NCBI GenBank assembly: GCA_016937155.1
Contig: JAFGWM010000040.1
Coordinates: forward strand, 85,267-149,266
Direction: 5' to 3'
Length of the DNA stretch: 64,000 nt
DNA from: Deltaproteobacteria bacterium
GTDB lineage: Bacteria; Myxococcota_A; Polyangia; HGW-17
In this document: in pieces, positions 53,367 through 62,695 of the stretch
How positions within the stretch are numbered: the first letter of the stretch is position 1
How the letters are laid out: the number at the start of each line of letters is the position of its first letter
The notes under the pieces: model-generated
What the model saw: only the letters and a program-made list of their open reading frames with translations
What the model was told of the DNA's origin: nothing
Database searches by the model: none
Position numbers and translations under genes: made by a program

Positions 53367-53598
53367 AACAAAGCATTATCAATACTTATTGGAAAATGGC
53401 AAAAAATGCAGATTTGGAAAAACTTTTAATTTTATTTCCTTTCTTTAATTTAAAAACTTTAATTTCAATATTTTGACGAATCATTTGAAATATGGGTTTA
53501 TTAGGAACTCCTGAACTGATATAAATTTCATGCTGAAACATCTGGGGAATACTCCAGGCTTTGATGAAAACATCTATAACCGGGAATAAAGTGTACAT

Positions 53599-55404
53599 AT
53601 GAAAAAATCCGAAACAATAGCAGTTATGGATCTTGGGGGACAGTATGCACATCTGATTGCAACTAAATTAAGGTCTCTTGGTTTTTATAGTGTTATCCTC
53701 GATCCTGAAGACAATGAAGATTTTTCCGTTTTCGCTGGGATAATCCTGAGTGGATCCCCATCCCTTTCCAGCAGTGATGAAAAAGAAGGTCCTGTTTACC
53801 GTATTCTTGAACTGGATATTCCGGTGCTGGGCTTTTGCTTTGGTCATCAGGAAATTGCTAAACATTATGGTGGAAAAGTTATTCACGGAATGGAGGAATT
53901 TGGTCCTGCAAAACTGAAAATAACTTCAGAATCAGATCTTTTTTATGAAATTCCTGAGGAAAGTATTGTTTTCATGAGTCATGGAGATACTGTCACGGAA
54001 CTTCCAGAAAATTTTACTGAAACAGGTATCAGTTACTGGGGAGAAAGTCCGGCACACAGGTATGCATCAATTGAAAATGCGGAATTAAAAAGGTACGGAT
54101 TTCAATTTCACCCGGAAGTTGATGATTCTGAATTTGGAGAAAAGATGCTGGAAAACTTTGCATCAAAGGTTTGTGGTCTTTCTCCAAACTGGAAAACTGA
54201 ACATTATTATCCGGAAAAAATCAGGGTTATAAAGGAAAAGACCGGTGAAAAAACAGTTTTTCTGCTGGTGAGTGGAGGTGTGGATTCCACAGTTCTGGGT
54301 CAACTTCTTCTGGATGCTCTGGAAAATGATAAAATACATATGATTCATGTCGATACCGGGTTTATGAGAAAAAATGAATCGCAGTCTGTTGTTGAATATT
54401 TCAGTAAAGCCATAGGAGATAATTTCCATTTTATTGATGCATCAGATATTTTTATCTCAGAACTGGAAAATATAATTTCTCCTGAAGAAAAACGTAAAAT
54501 TATTGGTGAATTGTTTGTTAAAATATGTCAGGAGGAAATGATCAAATTTGATGATGGAAACGGTTTACTTGCTCAGGGAACAATATATCCTGATACCGTT
54601 GAAAGTGGTGGTCCAAAAAGAGCAAAGGTTATAAAAACTCACCATAACAGAGTTCCGATGATGGAAAAGATGATAAAACAGGGTCTTGTTATTGAGCCAC
54701 TTTCAGACTTATACAAGAAAGAAGTGAGAGATCTTGGAGCATTTATGGGTGTTCCGGAAAAAATGATTGATCGCCATCCCTTTCCAGGTCCAGGTTTGGC
54801 CGTTAGATTACTGTCCTCAGATGGGTCTTTCGATGAATCTATTATTCGTGAAATAGAAAATAATTTTAGAAGGTTATATTCTGGAATTGAGTGTTTCTGC
54901 CCGGGAGTAAAATCAGTAGGAGTCAAAGGAGATTTAAGATCATATGAATTGGCTCTTTTTGTTCAGGAAGTAAACGATTCTATAGATTTTTTAAATAATA
55001 TACCTGAAATATTAAAGAAAATTAAAGGTGTAAATAGAATTGTACTTAACAAGGGCAATGCTGTTAAAAAAATCAGAGTCAGATCCTCCACAATGACACG
55101 ACGTAGAATTTCTCTTCTTCAGGAAATAGATCATATTGTTCATGAACTGATTATCAGGCATGAACTAATCAGTTCAGTGTGGCAGTTTCCGGTAGCCATG
55201 GCAGGTATTTACTCAGATGATATTCCGACGGAACTTGTCATACTTCGTCCGGTTATGACTGTTAGAGCAATGACAGCAACAGTTCCTTTGCTTCCGGAGA
55301 TTTTCTATGATGATGTTGTCAGAGCAATACAGGAAGTATCAAAAAATATAGTAGTTGGGCTGGATTTGACAACCAAGCCTCCAGGTACAATTGAGTGGGA
55401 GTAA
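53599..55404 (+). CDS. guaA: GMP synthase (glutamine-hydrolysing), long form
   Basis: Converts XMP to GMP. Residues 1-195: class I glutamine amidotransferase with Cys80 in LGFCFGHQE and His/Glu in FQFHPEVD. Residues about 205-400: ATP pyrophosphatase with SGGVDSTV. The C-terminal dimerisation part after HPFPGPGLAVR is enlarged by about 80-90 residues relative to the usual 510-525-residue enzyme, giving 601, like the larger eukaryotic-type form. It ends LDLTTKPPGTIEWE, as usual. The 232-base leader (53367-53598) holds a hairpin (CTGGGG-AATA-CTCCAG near 53542) and a TTGACG but no clear purine riboswitch. Confidence 0.95.
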   Translation: MKKSETIAVMDLGGQYAHLIATKLRSLGFYSVILDPEDNEDFSVFAGIILSGSPSLSSSDEKEGPVYRILELDIPVLGFCFGHQEIAKHYGGKVIHGMEEFGPAKLKITSESDLFYEIPEESIVFMSHGDTVTELPENFTETGISYWGESPAHRYASIENAELKRYGFQFHPEVDDSEFGEKMLENFASKVCGLSPNWKTEHYYPEKIRVIKEKTGEKTVFLLVSGGVDSTVLGQLLLDALENDKIHMIHVDTGFMRKNESQSVVEYFSKAIGDNFHFIDASDIFISELENIISPEEKRKIIGELFVKICQEEMIKFDDGNGLLAQGTIYPDTVESGGPKRAKVIKTHHNRVPMMEKMIKQGLVIEPLSDLYKKEVRDLGAFMGVPEKMIDRHPFPGPGLAVRLLSSDGSFDESIIREIENNFRRLYSGIECFCPGVKSVGVKGDLRSYELALFVQEVNDSIDFLNNIPEILKKIKGVNRIVLNKGNAVKKIRVRSSTMTRRRISLLQEIDHIVHELIIRHELISSVWQFPVAMAGIYSDDIPTELVILRPVMTVRAMTATVPLLPEIFYDDVVRAIQEVSKNIVVGLDLTTKPPGTIEWE

Positions 55405-55405
55405 G

Positions 55406-57850
55406 ATGAAAGATTTAGTCAGCAGATATCTTAAGTTTATAAATAATCATCTTCTCATTACCGGTATATTATTTCTGTTGTTTAGTGCAGTTGGTTTTTT
55501 TTTCACACTCAAACTGGGTTTATCTACTAATCTGAGTGCTCTGTTGCCATCAGATACCCCCAGTGTTAAAACTGCCAGGGAAGCTGCATCAAGAGTAGGT
55601 AGTACCGACTTTCTCATTATTGCGATTGAGGGAGAAAATCCTCTGGTGAATAAACAGATTGCAGATGAGGCCGTCAAAATTATTCCATCATATATTCCAG
55701 ATGTAGTTGAAGTAATGGCCCGTATTGATCTTGAATTTTTCAGGAAAAATGGTCTGTTGTGGTATGAAAGTTCAAAACTTGAAGATATCGAAAAGCAGCT
55801 TAAAAAAGTTTTAGGTCGGGAAAAACTGAAATCAATGGGTCTTCTGGTTACTGGAGACGCACCTGATGTTGAAGAGGAAAAATTAAAAAAACTAATCTCC
55901 AGTGGAAGATCCAATGGAAATATTCCTTCGGATCTCAGAGAAAAAAAAGGTCGTCCAAAAGAATTATCAGGGTATTTTGCAAGTGCGGATGGGAAAATAA
56001 TTGCAGTTTTATCAAGGGTTTCTTCAGAATCAGTGAATATGGGAAAAGCTCGTAAACTTGTTTCTGGTGCACAAAAAGCAATTAATCACCTTAAAAAGAA
56101 ATTTCCGGATGTAAAAGCTAAAATTGAAGTGGGTGGAGGATATAAAAACAGAGTCAGAGAATACAACAGTGTAATGAATGATGTATTTTCTTCACTTCTC
56201 ACAAGTTTTGGACTTATTGCTTTAATAGTTATAATCTTTTTCAGATCACTTCGTCCGATTCCTCTTATATTTATTCCTCTCGTTTCTGGAATTTTTATTA
56301 CACTTGGAGTAACTAGAATTTTTGGTCTTGAAAGACTCAATATTATCACGGCATTCATAGGTGGAATTTTACTTGGTATGGGGATTGATTTTGGCGTTCA
56401 TCTTTGTGCAAGATATCTTGAGGAAAGAAAAAGTGGCAAGGAACTTATATCATCTCTTGAAATTACTCTTACGAAAACAGGAAAAGCATTAATGACTGCA
56501 GCATTTACTACTGCCAGTGCATTATTTTTACTGTTTTTCAGTTCTTTCAGGGGGTTTTGGGAGTTTGGTATAATTGCTGGACTTGGTATTATTATTACTT
56601 TGGTTGTTTTTATGTTTTTCTTTCCCCTTGGAGCAATTATTCTTGAAAAATATTTTCCAGTAAAATCGGAAAAATCTTCTGAATCTATTCCCCAAACTGT
56701 TGGATTTCCAGTAAAATCTGTTGTCTTTCTGTGTCTTTCTGTTGTTTTCAGTCTGGTTATTATTCCAGTGGGCATAAAAAAGGTATCCTTTGAAACTAAC
56801 TTCAGAAGATTATCCGGGGCGAAATCATCCACTACAATAAAGTATGGAAAAGCAATGGGAGATAATGCCTCACCGGGTATACTTTTATGTGATTCAAAAT
56901 CTGACTGTGAAGTTTTATCTAACTATTTTAGCAGCCTTCTGTCAAAACCTCTCCCAAATCCGGATCTAAGAGATTTTATGGCGATCTCCCAGTTTATTCC
57001 GGAAAAACAGGTGAAAAAATTAGAGATAATAAAAAAAATAGGCTTGCAACTTGAGAAAGCAAAATCCTGGGCTGATGACAAAACAAAAACCAAATTTAAT
57101 ACATGGATTAAATATTTACCATCACGGGTTGTTTCAGAAAATGACTTGCCTGAATGGATTCTTAGACGATTCAGGGAAAAAAATGGAAAAACAGGTAGGT
57201 TTATGTATATCTATCCTGCCCGTGAGACATGGAATGCCCTCGAAAGCAATTTATTCAAGAAAAAGTTCCAGATGATAAAAATTTCAGAAATTCCAGGAGG
57301 CAAGAAGTCTTCTGGTGTTGCAAGAGCTTCAAGCAGTTCATTTATTCTTGTTGATATAATAGATTCTGTAAAGAAAGAGGGTAAAACAATTTTTATTCTT
57401 GCATTATTAATGGTTTTCATCTTTCTGCTTGTGGATTTTCGTTCACCTGTGAGTGCTCTTTTGGTTACGTTCCCTTTGATAATGGGTATTTTATGGACTG
57501 TGTCTCTGTTACCATTTTTAGGACAGAAATTGGGTTTGTATAATATGGTTGTTGTTTCGACAATTGTAGGTACTGGTATTGATGCCAGTGTACATCTTTT
57601 TCATTCTCTTAATGAAAAGGGTGTGAATCCCTTTCTGGCATTTAAGCGAAGTTCAATGGCCGTTGGAGTTGCTTCTTTGACGACTATGGCTGGTTTTAGT
57701 GGAATGATGCTTGTAAAACATGGCGGATTGAGTTCTATAGGCAGATTGGCTACTGTCGGTATTTTATGTACATTGATAAGTTCTATGATTTTTGTGCCGT
57801 CAGGGTATTTTATTATGAGATGGTTTAAAGGAGAAAAGAGAAATGTCTGA
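55406..57850 (+). CDS. MMPL/RND-family transporter
   Basis: Inner-membrane transporter of 814 residues with two repeats, each one helix, a large periplasmic loop and five helices. The characteristic helix-4 blocks appear twice: GMGIDFGVHLCARYLEE and GTGIDASVHLFHSLNE, with acidic residues for proton coupling. MMPL proteins export lipids or hopanoids; the cargo here is unknown. An in-frame TTG at 55391 lies within guaA, but the ATG at 55406 has GGGAG four bases upstream and begins right after the guaA stop. Ends eight bases inside the next gene. Confidence 0.88.
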   Translation: MKDLVSRYLKFINNHLLITGILFLLFSAVGFFFTLKLGLSTNLSALLPSDTPSVKTAREAASRVGSTDFLIIAIEGENPLVNKQIADEAVKIIPSYIPDVVEVMARIDLEFFRKNGLLWYESSKLEDIEKQLKKVLGREKLKSMGLLVTGDAPDVEEEKLKKLISSGRSNGNIPSDLREKKGRPKELSGYFASADGKIIAVLSRVSSESVNMGKARKLVSGAQKAINHLKKKFPDVKAKIEVGGGYKNRVREYNSVMNDVFSSLLTSFGLIALIVIIFFRSLRPIPLIFIPLVSGIFITLGVTRIFGLERLNIITAFIGGILLGMGIDFGVHLCARYLEERKSGKELISSLEITLTKTGKALMTAAFTTASALFLLFFSSFRGFWEFGIIAGLGIIITLVVFMFFFPLGAIILEKYFPVKSEKSSESIPQTVGFPVKSVVFLCLSVVFSLVIIPVGIKKVSFETNFRRLSGAKSSTTIKYGKAMGDNASPGILLCDSKSDCEVLSNYFSSLLSKPLPNPDLRDFMAISQFIPEKQVKKLEIIKKIGLQLEKAKSWADDKTKTKFNTWIKYLPSRVVSENDLPEWILRRFREKNGKTGRFMYIYPARETWNALESNLFKKKFQMIKISEIPGGKKSSGVARASSSSFILVDIIDSVKKEGKTIFILALLMVFIFLLVDFRSPVSALLVTFPLIMGILWTVSLLPFLGQKLGLYNMVVVSTIVGTGIDASVHLFHSLNEKGVNPFLAFKRSSMAVGVASLTTMAGFSGMMLVKHGGLSSIGRLATVGILCTLISSMIFVPSGYFIMRWFKGEKRNV

Positions 57851-59168
57851 TATTACTAGACACCTTGGATTAATTCATGATGCAATGGTTGGCTGGAAAT
57901 CATCACTGGAAAGTCTATCTCACAAGGAAAACTTCATGGAGATATTTATTACCAAAACCTGGTATGACCTTTCCCCTGAATATGAGAAATTGTTTAAATC
58001 TGATCTGGTTGATGGCATAAAGAATGAATTTGATAAAAAGATATCCAGAAAACTGGTTCCTTCCATAATTTCTTTTATGGATTTATTTTCATCACTTCAA
58101 AAAGCAATGGATGGTGAAACTTCTCTTGCTCCAAAAGAATATTTTTACTCTCTTCTTACCGAAACTGAGAATATTGTCAGAGATACTGCAGCTTTTAAAC
58201 TTTCAATTGATACCAATGTGGATGATGCCATTATTTTGAATCACAGGGAACTTGTGGAGGTTGTTGCTGAACCTGGTGTAATTGTGAGTGATGATATGGT
58301 TCAGGAAATTGTGGAAATTGAATCAGCAGATGTTTCTGACAAAAAAGAAATGAATGCTGTGGCATCAGAATTTTTACCAAAACAGAAAAAGAAAAAGGTT
58401 AAGAAATATGATAGCGGGCTTCATCGTATCGATCCATCCACAGCTGCAGTTGTTTCCCTTGCAGGAAAAAGAAAAACAAAGGATATTGAATCAGTAAATA
58501 CTGGTTCAGTTGGAGTTGTGGCCACACCTGTTCCTGATAAACCAGCTCCGAAAAAAGAAGACTCTTTTTCCGAGCCTAAAACAACTGATTATAATTCAAG
58601 ATTATCTGAAGACCTTAACCAGATAGAATCTCTGGGTGTGGCAAGACAGAATATTTTGAAATATTTATCCAGGCTCTATTACGATTTAACTGCAATTTCT
58701 TCTGAGGATATAGCCAGAACTATTACAGAACTGGACTCTACAATGGAAATAATTTCTGGAGATGAAAATAACAGAAAAGCTGAATCGGTTATTATATCAG
58801 ACGAAACAGCCCGAAGGCTTGCAAGAGAGCTTACAGAAGCAGTATTAATGTCTTCTCCAGGGGTTATAAATTTGGATGTTGAGGAAGTGAAAAAAAAGGA
58901 TACATATCATGGGGAAATCAGGGTAATAACTATAAATATAAATAGTAAGAGGCGAATTCCAGGCTTTGTGAAGGGACAGATTGAGTATAGACTCTTTTAT
59001 CTTCCATCCATGATGACCATTGAAGTTGAAGCAATGGGTATTCCCGTTGGTCCTCCATTTAATGAAAGCCGGGCTGTTTTAAGGATACCCTGGAATGAAA
59101 CTGCTTACGATTTTGTGAGATCTTTTGTTTTCACCTGTTTTAAATCTGCACTTTTAGCTGTAAGATGA
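57843..59168 (+). CDS. Hypothetical protein, two conserved regions joined by Lys/Ser-rich linker
   Basis: A 441-residue soluble protein, no family recognised. Residues 1-135 are helical (FITKTWYDLSPEYEKLF, LLTETENIVRD); a Lys-rich stretch (PKQKKKKVKKYDSGL near residue 181) and a low-complexity linker follow; residues about 255-441 form a second domain (IESLGVARQNILKYLSRLYY, TININSKRRIPGFVKGQ) ending in a beta-rich section. AAAGGAG lies seven bases before the ATG. Overlap with the MMPL gene suggests shared function. Ends six bases from convergent lysC. Confidence 0.6.
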   Translation: MSDITRHLGLIHDAMVGWKSSLESLSHKENFMEIFITKTWYDLSPEYEKLFKSDLVDGIKNEFDKKISRKLVPSIISFMDLFSSLQKAMDGETSLAPKEYFYSLLTETENIVRDTAAFKLSIDTNVDDAIILNHRELVEVVAEPGVIVSDDMVQEIVEIESADVSDKKEMNAVASEFLPKQKKKKVKKYDSGLHRIDPSTAAVVSLAGKRKTKDIESVNTGSVGVVATPVPDKPAPKKEDSFSEPKTTDYNSRLSEDLNQIESLGVARQNILKYLSRLYYDLTAISSEDIARTITELDSTMEIISGDENNRKAESVIISDETARRLARELTEAVLMSSPGVINLDVEEVKKKDTYHGEIRVITININSKRRIPGFVKGQIEYRLFYLPSMMTIEVEAMGIPVGPPFNESRAVLRIPWNETAYDFVRSFVFTCFKSALLAVR

Positions 59169-59174
59169 AAAGAT

Positions 59175-60332
59175 TTATATTTGTATAGAATTTTCAATAA
59201 ACAGTTTGTGAAATTCTTTTACCAGTAGTTTGTCATCAGTTGAATTAATATAAAAAGTTAAATGAGTATGTCCGGTTTCAATAGCGAGAATTTCAATATT
59301 ATTCTTTTTGATAAACTCGCTGGCAGCAGGAAAAATATCATTTATTGCCTCAATTCCTGTTCCGATAATTGATATACTGCAACAGAGGACTGAATTTTCC
59401 AAAGAAAGATACTTAACAGAGGGATACGTTGATATATCTATAAATATTAAACCACCCCTGTTTGTGAAAACAGTATATTTTGATTTAATTTCCTCATTTT
59501 TAAAAATCTGTAAAAGATCCATGAGGTTTTCTTCAGACTGGAATGAAATACCGAGTAAAGTATTTGAGGAAGTTACACTTACTGGTCCATTTTTTTCAAC
59601 TGTTATTTTCCTTACTACGGTTTCACCACCACCTGAACTGGATCTTGCATAAATAGCAATGTTTTTCCTTCTGGCAAATTCCACCGCATGGAAATTCAGT
59701 ACCTTTGCTCCTCTGTATGCCATTTCCATCATTTCAGAGTAGTTTAAATCGATGAGTCTGAAAGGATCAACTATTCTTGGATCTGCAGTATAAACGCCAT
59801 CAACATCACTGTATATTTCACATCCATTAGCGTTCAGTGCTGCACTGAGTGCCACAGCTGTTGTATCACTTCCTCCCCTCCCAAGAGTGGTGATTTCTTT
59901 TTTGTAAGAAACACCTTGAAATCCTGCAACAATAACGATCTGTCCTTTATCTAGTTCATCCTGTACCCTGAAAGGTCTTACCTCAATAATTCTTGCGTTG
60001 AAGTGATTATCATTTGTGATGATACCACACTGGCTTCCAGTAAAAGAAATAGCATTAATTCCTTTATCCTTTATTGCCATTGCAAGTAGAGCCATAGAAA
60101 TTCTTTCACCTGCTGTAAGAAGCATATCCAGTTCGCGTTTGTGGGTGCCGGAAGAAATGGATGAAGCGAGTTTCAATAAATCATCAGTGGTTTTTCCTGT
60201 TGCACTTACCACCACCACCACCTGTTCACCATTTTTATGACGATTGGATACAATGGTGGCAACGTTACGGATTTTATCAACATCCGCCAGAGATGAACCC
60301 CCGAATTTCATAACAACAATGGGTTTTGACAT
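59175..60332 (-). CDS. lysC: Aspartate kinase
   Basis: First enzyme of the aspartate family (Lys, Met, Thr, Ile). In 385 residues: [48 protein letters not shown] and [15 protein letters not shown] mark the kinase domain; residues about 250-385 are two ACT units that would bind lysine or threonine for feedback control. Short compared with typical 400-450-residue forms but with all catalytic blocks. Start ATG shares one base with the asd stop (TAATG), so the pair is coupled. Confidence 0.95.
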   Translation of the reverse strand: MSKPIVVMKFGGSSLADVDKIRNVATIVSNRHKNGEQVVVVVSATGKTTDDLLKLASSISSGTHKRELDMLLTAGERISMALLAMAIKDKGINAISFTGSQCGIITNDNHFNARIIEVRPFRVQDELDKGQIVIVAGFQGVSYKKEITTLGRGGSDTTAVALSAALNANGCEIYSDVDGVYTADPRIVDPFRLIDLNYSEMMEMAYRGAKVLNFHAVEFARRKNIAIYARSSSGGGETVVRKITVEKNGPVSVTSSNTLLGISFQSEENLMDLLQIFKNEEIKSKYTVFTNRGGLIFIDISTYPSVKYLSLENSVLCCSISIIGTGIEAINDIFPAASEFIKKNNIEILAIETGHTHLTFYINSTDDKLLVKEFHKLFIENSIQI

Positions 60333-61354
60333 TACTTTAAAAGACCTGCCTTGTAAGCCAGTTCGGCGTTTTGTACACTCCCACCTGCAGCACCTCTGAC
60401 AACATTATTCACAAGCAATTTATAACTGACAACATTCCTTTTTACTTTAATACTTCCAATTCCCACACTCATACCTCTTCCGGCCATAACATCAAGTTTT
60501 GGTTGAGGTCTCATAGGATTCTGATGGACAATAAGAGGTGAATCGGGTGTACTTGGAAGATCTCTTGAAATTGTAGTTCCTCTCCATTCTACAAAGCGTG
60601 ATAAGACATCCTGAGTAGATATTTCTTCATCAAACTCAACAAAAACGCTTTCCATATGTCCATGTGTTACGCCAACTCTGAAGGTGTTTGCAAATACATC
60701 CATTTCATGTGGAATGATTCCGCCACTTCCTGCCATTCCCATTATTTTTTTTGTTTCACGCTCTATTTTAATTTCTTCTCCTTCTATATTTGGAAGGATA
60801 TTGTTTGTGATATCAAGAGAAGCAACTCCAGGATAACCTGCTCCGGAAATACTTTGGTAAGTACTTACCTTGACAGATTTAATTCCAATATCTTTAAGTG
60901 GAGCTAGTGTCATAACAAGACCACTTGTGGTGCAATTGGAGTTCGCAATGAGAGGAGCTGTTCCTGCTGGTATACATGAGATGTGATCTGCATTAATTTC
61001 AGGAATTATAATGGGTACATTGAGATCCATTCTGTGGGCACTTGCATTTGTAAAAACAGCTACACCATGTTTTTGAAGTTCAAGTTCAACCTCAGATGCA
61101 ATACCTGCAGGAAGAGCTGAAAAAACTACCCTGATCTCAGAATTAATTATTGATTCGATGTTAAACTTTTCAACTCTTAGTTGGCTATAGTTTGAAGGTT
61201 CTTCAAATGGTGACAACCATGGAATACCACTGAAATTTCGGTCTTTTGATGCAAAGAGTCCTGCCAGTTCAAACCAAGGATGAGCGGACAGCATTGCGAT
61301 AAAATTCTGTCCCACTGTTCCTGAGGCTCCAAGAATTGCTGATTTTATTTTCAT
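60332..61354 (-). CDS. asd: Aspartate-semialdehyde dehydrogenase, archaeal/fungal type
   Basis: Reduces aspartyl phosphate to the semialdehyde with NADPH. Seen: nucleotide loop [12 protein letters not shown], nucleophile Cys141 in [33 protein letters not shown], and the His in [11 protein letters not shown]. The wording NCTTSGLV belongs to the archaeal/fungal-type branch and not the usual E. coli type (NCTVS). Length 340. Next to lysC, which provides its substrate. Follows the zinc-ribbon gene after seven bases. Confidence 0.95.
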   Translation of the reverse strand: MKIKSAILGASGTVGQNFIAMLSAHPWFELAGLFASKDRNFSGIPWLSPFEEPSNYSQLRVEKFNIESIINSEIRVVFSALPAGIASEVELELQKHGVAVFTNASAHRMDLNVPIIIPEINADHISCIPAGTAPLIANSNCTTSGLVMTLAPLKDIGIKSVKVSTYQSISGAGYPGVASLDITNNILPNIEGEEIKIERETKKIMGMAGSGGIIPHEMDVFANTFRVGVTHGHMESVFVEFDEEISTQDVLSRFVEWRGTTISRDLPSTPDSPLIVHQNPMRPQPKLDVMAGRGMSVGIGSIKVKRNVVSYKLLVNNVVRGAAGGSVQNAELAYKAGLLK

Positions 61355-61361
61355 GATGTAC

Positions 61362-61910
61362 CTATGTTTTCATATATACAATAAGAAGTGCTGTAATTGT
61401 AAGGGAACTGATAATAATAAAAACCACAAGTGCCATATCCTGCCAGAAAGCCTTTTTTTCAGGCATTGGTGTATAAATGACATTTTGAGGTGGGGGTGGT
61501 GGAAGAACTTCAACTTTCAAAGTTTTTTCAGAAGCATCTCTGATTCTTCTGGGTTTTCTAACTTTCTGAGAAGGAGTTCTAATTTGTGCAGGAACCGTAA
61601 ACTCTGGTTCCTCTGTGGTTATAGAAGGTTCTTCGGATATGTATGGCTGATCCTCAATATCGGTTGTATGTACAACACCCTCACGATACTCCTCATCAGG
61701 ATTGCCAACATTTTTTCCTGCAATATTAACAGGTTTTCTTTTAGGAGGTGGTAGTTTTAGCCCACCTTCACTAACAATTTGAGCGACCTTTTGAGATTTT
61801 GTTTGACCCGCTTTTGAGCCGACAACAGGGAGTATGTAACCACAGGAGCCACATCTTTTTCTTCTTAACGCACTGTGATTGAGTTCAATTCCACAACCGG
61901 GACAACGCAC
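61362..61910 (-). CDS. Zinc-ribbon protein with C-terminal membrane anchor
   Basis: A 182-residue protein. An N-terminal zinc ribbon (CPGC near residue 3 and CGSC near 20) is followed by about 110 residues of Pro/Glu/Lys-rich, probably disordered sequence ending in a proline run (VLPPPPPQNV), then one membrane helix (about 158-180) at the extreme C-terminus. This tail-anchored layout resembles small zinc-ribbon membrane adaptors common in deltaproteobacterial genomes; function unknown. GGGG precedes the ATG. Located between the phosphoesterase and asd genes. Confidence 0.65.
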   Translation of the reverse strand: MRCPGCGIELNHSALRRKRCGSCGYILPVVGSKAGQTKSQKVAQIVSEGGLKLPPPKRKPVNIAGKNVGNPDEEYREGVVHTTDIEDQPYISEEPSITTEEPEFTVPAQIRTPSQKVRKPRRIRDASEKTLKVEVLPPPPPQNVIYTPMPEKKAFWQDMALVVFIIISSLTITALLIVYMKT

Positions 61911-61922
61911 GGTATTCCCCCT

Positions 61923-62666
61923 TTAAACCCCAACAAATAAGCGGTTTCCAAAGTTTCTATCAATTTTGGCGTTAAAAATTTTCATAGCAGCTTTTTCAAT
62001 ATCATACTCTGCTCTGTAATACGTGAACTTTCGTTCCACAGTATCAAAAACAGTATATGCTGCACGATTGTCATAATCTCTAGGCTGGCCTGTACTTCCG
62101 ACACCTACAATATATTTCATTCCCGGTCTGATAGAAAAATCCTGAGAAATAATCTCATGTACATCGTCTTTCTCAAGTGCAAAAGCTCTACATAAATGGC
62201 TGTGACCAATAAAATTGACATCCTGAAGATCATCAAAATGAGGAAGCAGCTTATATGCCTGCTCCATACTGAAAACATAATCAAAGTTTTCAGGAATCAC
62301 AGGTGAACCATGACTAAAACCAAGATTCAAACCATCAATTTCCATTGTCCTGGTATATCCTGTATTCTTAAGCCATTCCATGTTTTCAGGGGAAATATCA
62401 GATGAATGAAGATCCAGTACAAACCTGCATGCTTCATAGTAATATGCATATTCCATCCTTCCGGCGACTGCTGCATCATGGTTGCCAAGCACGGAAAACT
62501 CAACCATTGGTCTTACTATGTTGCAACACTCATCGGGACTTGCTCCATATCCAACCACATCGCCAAGACAGATATATTTATCTATATCCAGATGCTTGAA
62601 GGCTTCAACCACAACAGTGAGCGCCTCCAGATTTGCGTGTACGTCACTGAAGATACCTAATCTCAT
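61923..62666 (-). CDS. Calcineurin-like metallophosphoesterase (YfcE-type)
   Basis: A soluble 247-residue phosphodiesterase with all five metal blocks: IFSDVHANLEAL (Asp, His), CLGDVVGYG (Asp), VLGNHDAA (Asn, His, Asp), SHGSP (His) and FIGHSHLCRAF (His, His), then the closing VGVGSTGQPRD. Related enzymes cut phosphodiester bonds in cyclic nucleotides or other substrates; this branch is undefined. The start is the ATG at 62666, just after the PEGA-domain gene by 29 bases. Confidence 0.92.
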   Translation of the reverse strand: MRLGIFSDVHANLEALTVVVEAFKHLDIDKYICLGDVVGYGASPDECCNIVRPMVEFSVLGNHDAAVAGRMEYAYYYEACRFVLDLHSSDISPENMEWLKNTGYTRTMEIDGLNLGFSHGSPVIPENFDYVFSMEQAYKLLPHFDDLQDVNFIGHSHLCRAFALEKDDVHEIISQDFSIRPGMKYIVGVGSTGQPRDYDNRAAYTVFDTVERKFTYYRAEYDIEKAAMKIFNAKIDRNFGNRLFVGV

Positions 62667-62695
62667 GCTTGATTATCCAGTCATATTTCTAATGT

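Noticed and set aside
53367..53598. Purine riboswitch before guaA
   Set aside because: Only one short hairpin (near 53542-53557); the three-way junction layout and conserved loop bases are not recognisable.
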